Below are positions 33,801 to 41,194 of a stretch of 41,194 nt of DNA, one piece after another. How positions within the stretch are numbered: position 1 is the stretch's first letter; each line of letters begins with the position of its first letter. This DNA comes from an uncultured Lachnospiraceae bacterium (GTDB lineage Bacteria; Bacillota; Clostridia; Lachnospirales; Lachnospiraceae): NCBI GenBank assembly GCA_937916415.1, contig CALGGH010000237.1, positions 1-41,194 on the forward strand, read 5' to 3'. A program made the position numbers and the translations under genes. Below the pieces are notes generated by a model that did no database searches, had not been told where the DNA came from, and was given only the letters and a program-made list of their open reading frames with translations.

Positions 33801-35567
33801 AGCATTGCAAAGATCGACAAGACCACGGGACCTGAGATCACCGTCACTGCACTTAAGGCCGGACAGGCCACCATCACCGCTACGGTGAACAATCTTGATG
33901 ACATGGGCTCTGTTACGAAGGAAATCATCGTAAAAGTGATTGACATGATAAACAGCTATGACATAGGTAACTACGAGCAGGATGAAGTATGGTTTGGAAA
34001 TCTGAGCGATGCCACGTACACCGGGTCAAAGCTTACGCCGGCGTTTGACGTATACTATGACACAATGCTTCTCATCCCGAACGTTGATTATACGGTTACA
34101 TATAAGAACAACATAAATGCATATAAGGTTGATGGCACGAAGTATGGTCCTAACTCCGACTCTAAGGAGCTTGATCCCAAGGCACCTACGGCCACCGTTA
34201 AGCTTAAGGGCAATTACAATGGCAGCAAATCCGTGAATTTCGACATAGCTCCCCTGAACCTGAGCGAAGTTAGCGTAAACAACGTGTCAGCACTGACCAA
34301 GCAGAAGAAGGGAGAAAACGTTGAGCAGAAACTGAAACCATCAGTAACCTACAATGGAAAGACGCTCAAGCTTGACAAGGATTATTCGATAAATTATTTC
34401 GAGACTGCTGCAAACGCATACAAGGATGCAGGCAACTGGAACGTTATGATCGAAGGCACTAAGGACGGAAACTTTACCGGCAGCAAGGCAGCACAGGTTT
34501 GTCTGGTAGACAAGAAGGCAGCAACAAACATTGCGAAGCAGTCAGTTTCACTTGAGCAGAAATCAGTTGCCTACACAGGCAAGCCGATTGAGGTAAAAGT
34601 GAAGGCAGGGGACCTGATCGAGGGTACTGATTATACCGTGACTTATGCCAACAACGTAAATGTGGGCACGGCAACCGTGACGATAACCGGAGCAGGAAAA
34701 GTAACTGATGCAAATGGCAAGGAACATGAGACTTATGGAACGAAAAAGCTTACCTTTAAGATAACGAACAATCCCATAAGCCTGAAGTCAGCAGACATCA
34801 TGGCATCAATAGAAGGCAATGACGTCAGGCTCATGAACGGCAAAAGCCTTGATGACAAGCCGGTTCTGACATATGCAAAGGGCGGAGTAAAGCCTCAGAC
34901 CGTGGTTTATGATGAGGATGGCAATTCCCTGACAAGCTCTGACGTGTCCATATCCAACAAGGTTAACCTCAAGAAGAAGGTAGGCACGATCACCATTAAG
35001 GGCAAGGGCAATTACTACAAGGATTCAGTGACCGTTGAGTATACGATAGGGGAACGGTCGCTCGCAGACCTGACCGTGGTAGCAGATGACTTTACGTATT
35101 CGGATAAGGCTAATGCTTACCAGAAGAACAAGATCACCGTATACGACATTGACGGTAAGGTACTCAAGGAAAAGAAGGACTATGTCATTAAGTGGGGCGA
35201 CAATAAATCCGTTCCTTCAGCGGGAGAAACCGTAAACGCCAGCATAGTTGCAGTCGAGAATGGATTCTATAAGGATTCGCAGCCGGTATCCTTCAAGATT
35301 GTCAGCAAGTCGGCGACTAAGATGAATTCCCTCAAGGGAATGATCGCAGATCAGGAGTATAAGGGATCTGAAATCACGCTTACAAACGGAGATATTGAAC
35401 TGCACACCAAGGACGGACAGAAGGTTATTGCAAGTGATTACGAGATTGAGGGATATGTTAACAACGTTAATACCGGCAAGGCAACGGCAATCATCAGGGG
35501 AACCGGTACAAACTATAGCGGGATCAAACTCATTACCTTCAATATTGTTCAGCGTGAGGTAAAATGA
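30894..35567 (+). CDS. Giant secreted surface protein with four GYWAG repeats and Ig-like domains
   Basis: This 1557 aa protein starts at ATG 30894 behind GGAGGG. A signal peptide (about 1-28) and an acidic linker precede four repeats of 159-172 residues, each carrying a core such as GYWAGIGLPVQ, GFWAGVAIPKI, GYWAGIAIPVQ and GYWAGVAFPAQ. Around the core lie NL.(Y/K)H before it and Y(V/I)Y..Y after it. Three BIG2-like Ig domains follow (about 740-1015), then a tail of MBG-like modules with DY.V.Y.NN and TATV patterns. No sortase signal, membrane helix or SLH domain is visible at the C-terminus, so attachment is unknown. The tail is paralogous to that of the 35843 protein. An adhesin or matrix role is plausible; the GYWAG repeat is not a family I recognise. 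Confidence 0.82.
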   Translation: MKRKSVSFLAMSLAAVMSLSDAVVVAAAPAEELPMLDEGEYDGEPVENDADVENYGSDEGEDAPEKTGTDQTEETANVTFPTAEEIAKGAVIAPLQDHKESEPKTKLYDDGSYRVTASPIEDEPASYQIKVMARNLQYHANNGGKVGYWAGIGLPVQEGYSVIYHNLLSDEEATAVSTETFEKDGEKYDALYFDVKGSELIGKKAYVSAEYSKGEQTETRVFVIDFSQVTIVTSTPSAAKVAEGIKKADPVDNAEGEAKKTGENLVKNFAVSEAQAEGNEIDVSLTADYLAWHKCGSELAGKDGYGFWAGVAIPKIEGMNVSYKQSYKEINTAVQYDSMPDNQLFDGEKATHDTFYFNVKDARLVNKTGYVYVQYSDPDNASDVVSYVIKVDLSGVACKDNTPDLSTVVEGITVAPQVDADGKITSISDNYEISDAIVDDADTATIKVRAENLVKHSNGNPDPEANKYGYWAGIAIPVQNGVTTEYCQSYVKLEDPSKAEFVGHGDSVLYKKDDEGKDTGEKTHDTIYFNALNFAGKTDPGYIYVRYMDEDGTSVIKTLKVDFSLVTLKSEIPASSVISDAIGAAILTDDSKNLEDDEIISDYGIDSVEPEADGSDAYLVRVSGQNLAYHKNADRGYGYWAGVAFPAQKDVKTEYFVSAKAMTESELEKADFDEAEPATENGRMDNFYFDLTDEATADKPEYIYVRYSSQLDERENVTYAYKIDLSGVSIAKMVTGLKVDRDRVSMPAPGEEQTTATVNIIADPENAKVKYYVQSSNKDVANAKVEGDIVNITASNKGTTDITITELISGKTARMTAIVGGEYKQVAGISINQATLELGAGKTGNLSYEPTSDDYTDTEFVWESSDVQVASVDRFGVVTAHGAGTADIIIKAMHDGDVVVDEDGKEIAAKCQLTVRPYASEIVVNHNGLILDAPLSVKGEITGEEMKLTAKVLEDNALCGDVTWSVSDESIAKIDKTTGPEITVTALKAGQATITATVNNLDDMGSVTKEIIVKVIDMINSYDIGNYEQDEVWFGNLSDATYTGSKLTPAFDVYYDTMLLIPNVDYTVTYKNNINAYKVDGTKYGPNSDSKELDPKAPTATVKLKGNYNGSKSVNFDIAPLNLSEVSVNNVSALTKQKKGENVEQKLKPSVTYNGKTLKLDKDYSINYFETAANAYKDAGNWNVMIEGTKDGNFTGSKAAQVCLVDKKAATNIAKQSVSLEQKSVAYTGKPIEVKVKAGDLIEGTDYTVTYANNVNVGTATVTITGAGKVTDANGKEHETYGTKKLTFKITNNPISLKSADIMASIEGNDVRLMNGKSLDDKPVLTYAKGGVKPQTVVYDEDGNSLTSSDVSISNKVNLKKKVGTITIKGKGNYYKDSVTVEYTIGERSLADLTVVADDFTYSDKANAYQKNKITVYDIDGKVLKEKKDYVIKWGDNKSVPSAGETVNASIVAVENGFYKDSQPVSFKIVSKSATKMNSLKGMIADQEYKGSEITLTNGDIELHTKDGQKVIASDYEIEGYVNNVNTGKATAIIRGTGTNYSGIKLITFNIVQREVK

Positions 35568-35625
35568 GATAGAAATGAACCAAATGATGATAAAATCCTA
35601 TACCCCCAAAATTACCTAAGGAGGT

Positions 35626-35655
35626 GGGGTGGTTCGGCATAAGCCGGGCCGCCCC
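35626..35655 (+). terminator. Strong terminator-like hairpin
   Basis: A 13-bp stem (35626-35638 with 35643-35655, three G-U pairs, loop ATAA) follows the surface-protein gene. The T-tract is imperfect. The AAGGAGG just before it has no start codon and is part of the stem region, not a ribosome binding site. Confidence 0.65.
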
Positions 35656-35684
35656 ATTTCTAACTTTATAAATTCATGGTAAGT

Positions 35685-35782
35685 GGCCGTAGAAATACAT
35701 CCATGTATGAAGCCTGGAAGTACGTCCATGTACTTCCAACCAGGCTTTACATACATCCATCCGTGTATTTCTGTACACGGCC
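35685..35782. repeat. Nested 98-bp imperfect palindrome (cruciform)
   Basis: Outer arms GGCCGT...GAAATACA and TGTATTTC...ACGGCC enclose GTATGAAGCCTGG/CCAGGCTTTACATAC, which encloses a perfect GGAAGTAC-GTCCAT-GTACTTCC. The motif (A/G)TCCAT occurs in each layer and again at 35789-35794. The left 19 bp recur at 2187-2205. Confidence 0.75.
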
Positions 35783-35842
35783 TGTCCCATCCATGGTACA
35801 ATGTTATAGGTGATTTTTAAATGTGAGATCATAGGGGAACGC

Positions 35843-38800
35843 ATGAAAAAGAAATCTTTAAGAATGAGGACCATCGTTCTGTTCATGATCCTGGCGCTGC
35901 TGGTGCCGGGGGCTGCATTGGCGGCCGCGGACGATGCTGATCCCGGGGAAGAGTCCGAACCCGGCAACGGGATCCAGGCTGAGGTCAGTACGATTGAATT
36001 GTCGCCGGCTGATTCGTCTGAATCACGAAGGCTCGTACAAAAGGAAGGCGGAGATTTCACTCTGAACCTGGTAGCCGTGGCAAAGGATGAAAACGGAGAT
36101 CCGGTAGAGGGCAAGACCATTAACTGGTCCGTGACCGAAGTCAATGATGAGGCGACCGATGCCGATGATCACGTAGCGATTCTGTCGGGCGTCACGTCAC
36201 AGACTGACGATGCCGGCACTGCGGCCATGAGCGTCAGGATACTGGATGATCACGTGGGCACGGCCGAGATAAGGGCTGCTGATCCTGACGTTCCGGGCGT
36301 ATGTGCGTCCATCCGTTTTGAAGTATATGCTGTCGCAGAGGATGAAGAGGTCTCATTTGAACTGGATAACAAGGACGTGACGGATCAGACGTCCTATCCC
36401 TGGCTGATCACGCTTCCCAAGGAATCTGAATATAAGGTAAGCCGAACCGTTCCCGAAGGACAGGATGCCATATCCGTGGATGAGGATGGAACGGTACTGA
36501 TCAAAAAGGCTACGACGGAACCGGTTCTGATGACCGATGCGATCACTGACGGGGACGGCAGGCCCATCGACTTAAGCCTTGTGGGAAAGGGAACGGTTAG
36601 CGCATGCCGCCTTTTGTCCGTTTCTTATAGGTTTACCGGAATAACAATTGAATCAGGGACGGAGGTTTTTTACGCGGGTCATGGCGGATACGTCCTGACT
36701 CTTGGCACCATTTTGGCTGATTATGAGCTGAGCGGGGAGCAAACGGCCACGATCCGCTGGTCCAGCAGCGATCCTGACATGGTCAGCGTGTCCGGAGACG
36801 GGAGCGTAAACGCAGGTCTTCAGCTGCTTAAGCCAGGCAGCGTGGTGATCACGGCGACGATAACGGTCGGCAGTTCTGAGTATTCCGCGGAGTATTCCAT
36901 GGAAGTCATTGAGACCGCGTCACGACTGGCGATCATGGATGATGAGGAAAATGAACTGTCTTCGCTTAGGCTTTCGCTTGGAGCCAGGGCGAGGCTGGTG
37001 CCGGCCGCCTATGATTCCGAGGACGTGCAGATAGACGAAAAAAGTACGATCCCCGTGGATTTCATCTGGACGTCCGGCGACGAGTCCAAGCTAAAGATCA
37101 GTTCGGACGGCATGATCACGACCATTGATGAGGGCGACGTGACCGTCACGCTGTTTGATCCATACGGTGAAAAGAGCATGACGCTACCCGTGACCGTAGT
37201 TTGGGAGGTTACGGGACTCATCCCCGACATGTCGAGCATCACGATGAACGAGGATGCCAAGGTTTCCATGAAAGTGTCGATCCTGCCCTATAACATCATT
37301 CCCGAAAAATACGCGCTGACGACGTCGTCTGATGATCCTTCGATAGTGGAGGCAACGATGTCGGGCAACGTGCTGTCGTTTACCTCGCATGCGGGCGGTA
37401 AGGCGCAAGTCACGGTGACGGATGCGGCCAGCGGGCTTAGCTGCGCTGTAAGCGTGAACGTGGGCGGATCCTACGTCAGGGTGAGCAGCTTAAGGCCCGT
37501 GGAGGATGCCGTCAGCATATACGTGGGAGACTCCAAATATCTGAGATTCACGGCTGCTCCGGCCAATTATACCGATACCGGATTTGAGTGGAAGTCCATG
37601 AATCCCGAGGTTGCTTCCGTGGATCCCGTAAGCGGCGAGATAGATGGCATCAGCAAGGGAAATGCCATAGTCACGCTGAGCGCGGTGCATGACGGGACGA
37701 CGGTCAGTACGGCGACCTATTCCGTGCTGGTGCGTGAGCGCGCCCACGTGGATTACGTGAACGTCATTCCGGGTGATGCGGTCATCACGGCTCCCGTGAC
37801 CGATGGCAATGGCAACAGGATATCCGCCGGCGAGACGCTGCAGCTGATGGCGGTTACCTATCCGGGAAACGCCCTGGGCAGTAAGATAAAGTGGAGCAGC
37901 AGCAACGTCAGCGTGGCCACGGTCGATCCCGTGACGGGATTCGTGGAAGCCAAGTCCGGGGGCACCGCGGTGATAACCGCTCAGGCTGCCCGGGTGGATG
38001 AGAACACTCCGGGCGCAAGCAGGTCAGTCACCATAACCGTCAGGTCTGACGTTGATCCTGCGGATGCCGATACCGGCAGGTACGACTCCGACGGCATCTG
38101 GATCGGACGGGTGGAGGATCAGTACTATACCGGAGCCAGGCTTACCCCCAGGCCAAACGTGTATTACGGCCCGATCCTTTTGGAGCCGGACAGGGACTAT
38201 GGCTTTGCCTACAAATATAACGTAAACGTGAGCGCCGCGGAGCCGGTCGTGACCGTAAAGCTAAAAGGCAATTATTCAGGCACTGCCACGCAGGGATTTA
38301 AGATTCGCCCGGCTGACGTGTCGCAAGCCACGGTAGGGTCAACGACTGTCTTCGTCAAAACCAAGGGCGGCGTGCCCGTGGAGCAGCTGCTGAAACCCGT
38401 GGTCACCCATGCCGGCAAAAAGCTTAAGGCCGGTGTTGACTACGAGGTCGAATACACCGAAAGCGCGGACAACTCAAGTGCTTATGCCCTGCCGGGCAAA
38501 TGGGGAATGACCATCCTTGGGATCGGTAATTATACGGGTGAGATAAATACGTATGAATACGTGGTCGACAAGACCGAGGCCGTAAGCGTTACCAAACTAA
38601 AGGCTGCTCTTGAGTACGCGTCGCATCCGTACTCCGGAGAAATGCTGATGCCGAAGGTGACAATTGAAGGACTGACTGAGGGAGAGGATTACGAGGTCTC
38701 ATATGCGTCCAACATGGCCCCCGGAACAGCCACGGTACTGGTGAAGGGGATCGGAATGAGTCATTATGGCACCAGGAAGCTTACCTTTAAGATACTGCCC

Positions 38801-39625
38801 AATCCCGAAAGCCTGACGCAGTGCGACCTTCTGACGGACGTTGACGGCAGGGCGGTTGCCGTTTCTAAAGGCAGGGGAAGCATCGACCTGGAATACGTCA
38901 AGGGCGGGATCACGCCCGTGATCAGCGTGTACAGGGACGGAGAGAAGCTGGGCAAAGATGACTGCAGCACGTCCGTTAAGATCAACCTGAAGACGATGAC
39001 GGGCGCCATCACGATAAAAGGCAAAGGCAAATATTATAAGGACTCGGCCGTGATCGACGTGAACGTCACCAAGCAGGACGTCAGAAACCTGCTTCCCGTG
39101 GTTGATGACTTCGCGTACTCGGCCAAGCAAAACGCTTATCAAAAGAACTCCGTCGCCATTTATGACAAAAACGGCAAGGCACTAAAGTCAGGCCTGGATT
39201 ACCGCATCGTTGCAGGCAGCTGGGAGGCAGAGAGCGACGTGCCGGCCATAGGCAGCCTGGTGACGGTTTACGTTGAGGGAGAAGGCTTCTATGACGGCAG
39301 GATGCAGCTTTCGTTCAGGGTGGTGGATCCTAAGGCCGGGATAGGATCGGCCAAAGTCTTTTTCATGGATGACGGGATCGAGCTTCCTCAGGCCAGGTAT
39401 GCCGTCAGGTATGCAGGAAAGCCCGTCTGCATTTCAAATGATGTGATCGTATTGAAAAACGAGGTCAGGAACGGACGCAGCATGGTGCAGGTAACCATAC
39501 CTTCGTCCGACTACCAGGTGATCGGTTATCTCAATAATCTTAAGCCCGGAACCGCCACGGTGATCGTCAGGGGCAGGGGAGACTACGCCGGCATCAGGAA
39601 AGTGACGTACAAGATAAAAAAATAA
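35843..39625 (+). CDS. Giant secreted Ig-like (BIG1/BIG2) surface protein
   Basis: This 1260 aa protein starts at 35843 (MKKKSLRMRTIVLF) behind AGGGG; earlier in-frame codons lack a site. After a signal peptide ending near ALA-A comes a BIG1-like domain (DENGDPVEGKTINWSV...TDDAGTAAMSV). Several BIG2-like domains follow with the WSSSD....VS and G.AVIT patterns. From about residue 750 on comes the tail shared with the 30894 protein: DSDGIWIG....YTG..L.P, YYKDS, DDF.YS.K.NAYQKN, and a final GTATVIVRG.GDYAGI. Recognisable paralogy over about 500 residues indicates duplication. No sortase signal is visible. Its TAA stop overlaps the next gene's ATG (TAATG), so the two proteins are translated from one message. 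Confidence 0.82.
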   Translation: MKKKSLRMRTIVLFMILALLVPGAALAAADDADPGEESEPGNGIQAEVSTIELSPADSSESRRLVQKEGGDFTLNLVAVAKDENGDPVEGKTINWSVTEVNDEATDADDHVAILSGVTSQTDDAGTAAMSVRILDDHVGTAEIRAADPDVPGVCASIRFEVYAVAEDEEVSFELDNKDVTDQTSYPWLITLPKESEYKVSRTVPEGQDAISVDEDGTVLIKKATTEPVLMTDAITDGDGRPIDLSLVGKGTVSACRLLSVSYRFTGITIESGTEVFYAGHGGYVLTLGTILADYELSGEQTATIRWSSSDPDMVSVSGDGSVNAGLQLLKPGSVVITATITVGSSEYSAEYSMEVIETASRLAIMDDEENELSSLRLSLGARARLVPAAYDSEDVQIDEKSTIPVDFIWTSGDESKLKISSDGMITTIDEGDVTVTLFDPYGEKSMTLPVTVVWEVTGLIPDMSSITMNEDAKVSMKVSILPYNIIPEKYALTTSSDDPSIVEATMSGNVLSFTSHAGGKAQVTVTDAASGLSCAVSVNVGGSYVRVSSLRPVEDAVSIYVGDSKYLRFTAAPANYTDTGFEWKSMNPEVASVDPVSGEIDGISKGNAIVTLSAVHDGTTVSTATYSVLVRERAHVDYVNVIPGDAVITAPVTDGNGNRISAGETLQLMAVTYPGNALGSKIKWSSSNVSVATVDPVTGFVEAKSGGTAVITAQAARVDENTPGASRSVTITVRSDVDPADADTGRYDSDGIWIGRVEDQYYTGARLTPRPNVYYGPILLEPDRDYGFAYKYNVNVSAAEPVVTVKLKGNYSGTATQGFKIRPADVSQATVGSTTVFVKTKGGVPVEQLLKPVVTHAGKKLKAGVDYEVEYTESADNSSAYALPGKWGMTILGIGNYTGEINTYEYVVDKTEAVSVTKLKAALEYASHPYSGEMLMPKVTIEGLTEGEDYEVSYASNMAPGTATVLVKGIGMSHYGTRKLTFKILPNPESLTQCDLLTDVDGRAVAVSKGRGSIDLEYVKGGITPVISVYRDGEKLGKDDCSTSVKINLKTMTGAITIKGKGKYYKDSAVIDVNVTKQDVRNLLPVVDDFAYSAKQNAYQKNSVAIYDKNGKALKSGLDYRIVAGSWEAESDVPAIGSLVTVYVEGEGFYDGRMQLSFRVVDPKAGIGSAKVFFMDDGIELPQARYAVRYAGKPVCISNDVIVLKNEVRNGRSMVQVTIPSSDYQVIGYLNNLKPGTATVIVRGRGDYAGIRKVTYKIKK

Positions 39626-40590
39626 TGCATAAGATAGACTTGATAACGGGCTTTTTGGGCTCCGGAAAAACTACTTTCATCAGTAAATATGCAGCTTATC
39701 TCATGGGACGCGGGGAACGGATCGGGATACTCGAGAACGACTTCGGGGCGATCAACGTGGACCGCGTCCTTCTTGCTGACCTGCTGGGCGATAAATGCGG
39801 CATGGAGATGGTCGTCGGCGGCGACACGCTGGAGACGCACAGGCGGAGGATGAAGACCAAGCTGATAGCTCTCGCCATGAACGGATATGACCGCGTGATA
39901 ATCGAACCGTCGGGAATATTTGACGTGGACGAGCTTTTTGACCTGCTGTACGAGGATCCCCTTGACCGGATGTATGAGATGGGCTCGGTCATCACCCTGG
40001 CTGATGCCGTGTCACTGCAGCAGGCGTATGTCCGGGATTTTTCACGGGAATCCAGATACTTAAGCTGCGCTCAGTCCGCATGCGCGGGCCGAATCGTCAT
40101 CAGCAAGGTGGACGTGCCCGGAGCGGCGCAGGATCCCGTTACGGAGGCCGTGGAGACGCTTAACGGCTGCCTGACCGAGTTTGGCTGCAAAAGAAGGATC
40201 ACGCCGGATGAATGCCTGGCGGCAAACCTAAATGAACTGACTGATGACGTGCTGGAGAAACTGTCCCGCTGCGGATATCACAGGGCATCTCACGTAAAGC
40301 TTCCCGTCATGGCCGAAGGAGATTACGAATCCCTGTTTGCATACGACCTGGAACTGGAGCATGACGACCTGGTTTCGCGGGTAAGGGGGATATTTGACGA
40401 TCCCGGGTGCGGCCGCATATTCAGGATCAAGGGGTACATGAACGTCAAGGATCGCGGCTGGACGGAGATTAACGCCACGTCCTCGGATTCACTCGGCATG
40501 CAGCCCGCGCCGAGTTCCGAAAACGTGCTGATCGTCATTGGAGAGAACGTAAACGCGGATGCCGTGCGCAAATGGCTGCCCGTAAGATGA
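39625..40590 (+). CDS. G3E/CobW-like GTPase lacking the CxCC motif
   Basis: This 321 aa protein begins with the P-loop GFLGSGKTTF (residues 9-18), then ENDFGAINVDR (switch region), RVIIEPSG (Walker B) and ISKVD as the G4 motif (NKxD in most relatives). These place it in the G3E family (COG0523/CobW, UreG, HypB), GTPases that load metals into proteins. The CxCC metal site usual between switch I and Walker B is missing; VVGGDTLETHRRRMK stands there. A divergent CobW C-terminal domain follows. It has no ribosome binding site of its own and overlaps the surface-protein stop by one base, so it depends on coupled translation. Its client or metal is unknown, and a function other than zinc transfer is likely. 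Confidence 0.85.
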   Translation: MHKIDLITGFLGSGKTTFISKYAAYLMGRGERIGILENDFGAINVDRVLLADLLGDKCGMEMVVGGDTLETHRRRMKTKLIALAMNGYDRVIIEPSGIFDVDELFDLLYEDPLDRMYEMGSVITLADAVSLQQAYVRDFSRESRYLSCAQSACAGRIVISKVDVPGAAQDPVTEAVETLNGCLTEFGCKRRITPDECLAANLNELTDDVLEKLSRCGYHRASHVKLPVMAEGDYESLFAYDLELEHDDLVSRVRGIFDDPGCGRIFRIKGYMNVKDRGWTEINATSSDSLGMQPAPSSENVLIVIGENVNADAVRKWLPVR

Positions 40591-40671
40591 CACTCGGGGA
40601 CGGAGTCAGAGGGTCATTTTTGGATGACACCCGGGATGACACCCGGGGACGGAGTCAGGGTGTCATTTTTT
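40587..40671. repeat. Tandem intergenic palindromic repeats
   Basis: Two copies of TGACAC(T/C)CGGGGACGGAG then TCAG(A/G)G(G/T)GTCA (40588-40615 region and 40637-40665) are separated by a partial copy GATGACACCCGG (40623-40634). Repeats of this GGGGACGG type are widespread in Clostridia and often related to REP/Y1-transposase elements (from memory). The first copy overlaps the GTPase stop codon. Confidence 0.75.
40637..40671 (+). terminator. Terminator formed by the second repeat copy
   Basis: TGACACCC (40637-40644) pairs perfectly with GGGTGTCA (40658-40665), followed by six Ts (40666-40671). It ends the surface protein-GTPase transcript. Confidence 0.8.
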
Positions 40672-40707
40672 GAAATGGCACGTGCCCGTGAAGCCTGAAA
40701 TGCAGAA

Positions 40708-40730
40708 ATGTGAACACGTTTTTTTCACAT
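40708..40730. promoter_or_regulatory. Inverted repeat upstream of the VTC gene
   Basis: ATGTGAA (40708-40714) mirrors TTCACAT (40724-40730), a possible operator. TTGACG (40733-40738) and TATACT (40761-40766) lie downstream but are 22 nt apart, so the promoter is uncertain. Confidence 0.35.
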
Positions 40731-40804
40731 ATTTGACGTTTTTTCAACATATCTCTTGATTATACTCACATAATCACATAACATTTTACGGAAAGGAGAA
40801 TCGC

Positions 40805-41194
40805 GTGAACCCGATCAGATACAGACATGAACTGAAACATGACGTCTCCACGGCAGACATGATCGCGATACGGCAGCGGCTCAGGGCCGTGGCCAGGCCG
40901 GATCCTCACGCCGAGGGTGGCAGATACCTGATAAGGAGCCTGTATTTCGACACGCCGACCGACAAGGCGCTCAGGGAGAAACAAAGCGGCATCAGCCAGA
41001 GGGCAAAGTTTCGGATCAGGTATTATAACGGAGACAAGTCCGTCATACACCTGGAAAAAAAGTGTAAGTCGGGAGGACTTGGAACCAAGATCTCGGCAGA
41101 TCTCACCGAAGAGCAGGCCCAGGCGATAGTGGACGGACGGCTGGACTGGATGAAGGAATCCGGATCCGAACTCATACGGGAGCTGCGGACCAGG
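40805..41194 (+). CDS. VTC-domain polyphosphate polymerase-like protein (5' part, cut by window end)
   Basis: A GTG at 40805 follows AAAGGAG by 6 nt and opens an uninterrupted frame of 130 codons to the window end. The sequence shows VTC-domain landmarks: the N-terminal YRHELKHDVS, SLYFDTPTDKALREKQSG, KFRIRYYN and IHLEKKCK, whose basic and acidic residues line the tunnel that binds ATP and polyphosphate in yeast Vtc4. Bacterial VTC proteins are often cytoplasmic, about 230-280 residues, and frequently sit beside DUF4956 membrane proteins and CotH kinases; that downstream context is out of view. It lies after the terminator of the GTPase gene, with its own promoter region. Confidence 0.85.
   Translation, partial: MNPIRYRHELKHDVSTADMIAIRQRLRAVARPDPHAEGGRYLIRSLYFDTPTDKALREKQSGISQRAKFRIRYYNGDKSVIHLEKKCKSGGLGTKISADLTEEQAQAIVDGRLDWMKESGSELIRELRTR

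Noticed and set aside
35616..35630. Perfect AAGGAGG-type ribosome binding site after the 30894 gene
   Set aside because: No start codon follows at a usable distance; it is beside or within the terminator stem.

Overview
The window looks like a chromosomal segment of a motile, Gram-positive, anaerobic Clostridia bacterium, most likely a Lachnospiraceae (Butyrivibrio-like) species. The evidence is a flagellin with sigma-28-type promoters, a CIRCE/HrcA-controlled Hsp20, zinc-ribbon membrane proteins beside a small Hanks-type kinase, a VLGARR...TGD surface-anchor signal, and giant Ig-like surface proteins. The taxonomic call is inference from protein style; no rRNA or tRNA gene is present. The first 14 bases match the 3' end of an Illumina adapter, so position 1 is an assembly end and not native DNA.

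Layout. (1) 1-9.7 kb is an AT-richer accessory stretch with many broken genes: a ComEC-like metallo-beta-lactamase pseudogene, a zinc-ribbon/TPR pseudogene, an ion-channel-like N-terminal stub, an unknown fragment, a truncated AraC regulator, an ATPase-like tail and a membrane-peptide remnant. Inside it sits a cluster of a small Ser/Thr kinase, two paralogous 150-170 aa helical (HTH-like) proteins, three zinc-ribbon membrane proteins (one dead) and a 71 aa helical protein. An intact gamma-carbonic anhydrase follows. (2) 9.7-13.7 kb holds an HtrA-type serine protease with a low-complexity N-terminus and an uncharacterised 567 aa protein behind an attenuator-like hairpin. (3) 13.7-22.9 kb is a motility/adhesion block: a chemoreceptor, a divergent 1431 aa wall-anchored adhesin with an Asp-Ser/Asp-Thr stalk and a textbook sigma-28 promoter, and a 666 aa flagellin with a large central insertion. 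(4) 23-24.6 kb holds Hsp20 with a CIRCE operator and a folded 5' leader, an orphan FeoB-associated Cys-rich peptide with a damaged start, and a 94 aa protein carrying a FliM-like EID motif. (5) 24.6-30.6 kb is a TetR repressor divergent from an MMPL/RND exporter plus a giant xxxLxxG-repeat lipoprotein, with two identical TetR operators between them. (6) 30.9-40.6 kb holds two related giant secreted Ig-like proteins; the second overlaps, by one base, a G3E/CobW-type GTPase that lacks the usual CxCC motif. (7) The window ends inside a VTC-type polyphosphate polymerase-domain gene.

Functional reading. The right-hand 31 kb is mostly intact envelope biology: surface-protein quality control (HtrA), motility co-regulated with adhesion, a self-regulated export operon, and surface scaffolds coupled to a metal-GTPase relative. 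The best candidates for an undescribed system are the kinase / paired HTH-like / zinc-ribbon cluster (889-7196) and the translationally coupled surface protein-GTPase pair (35843-40590).
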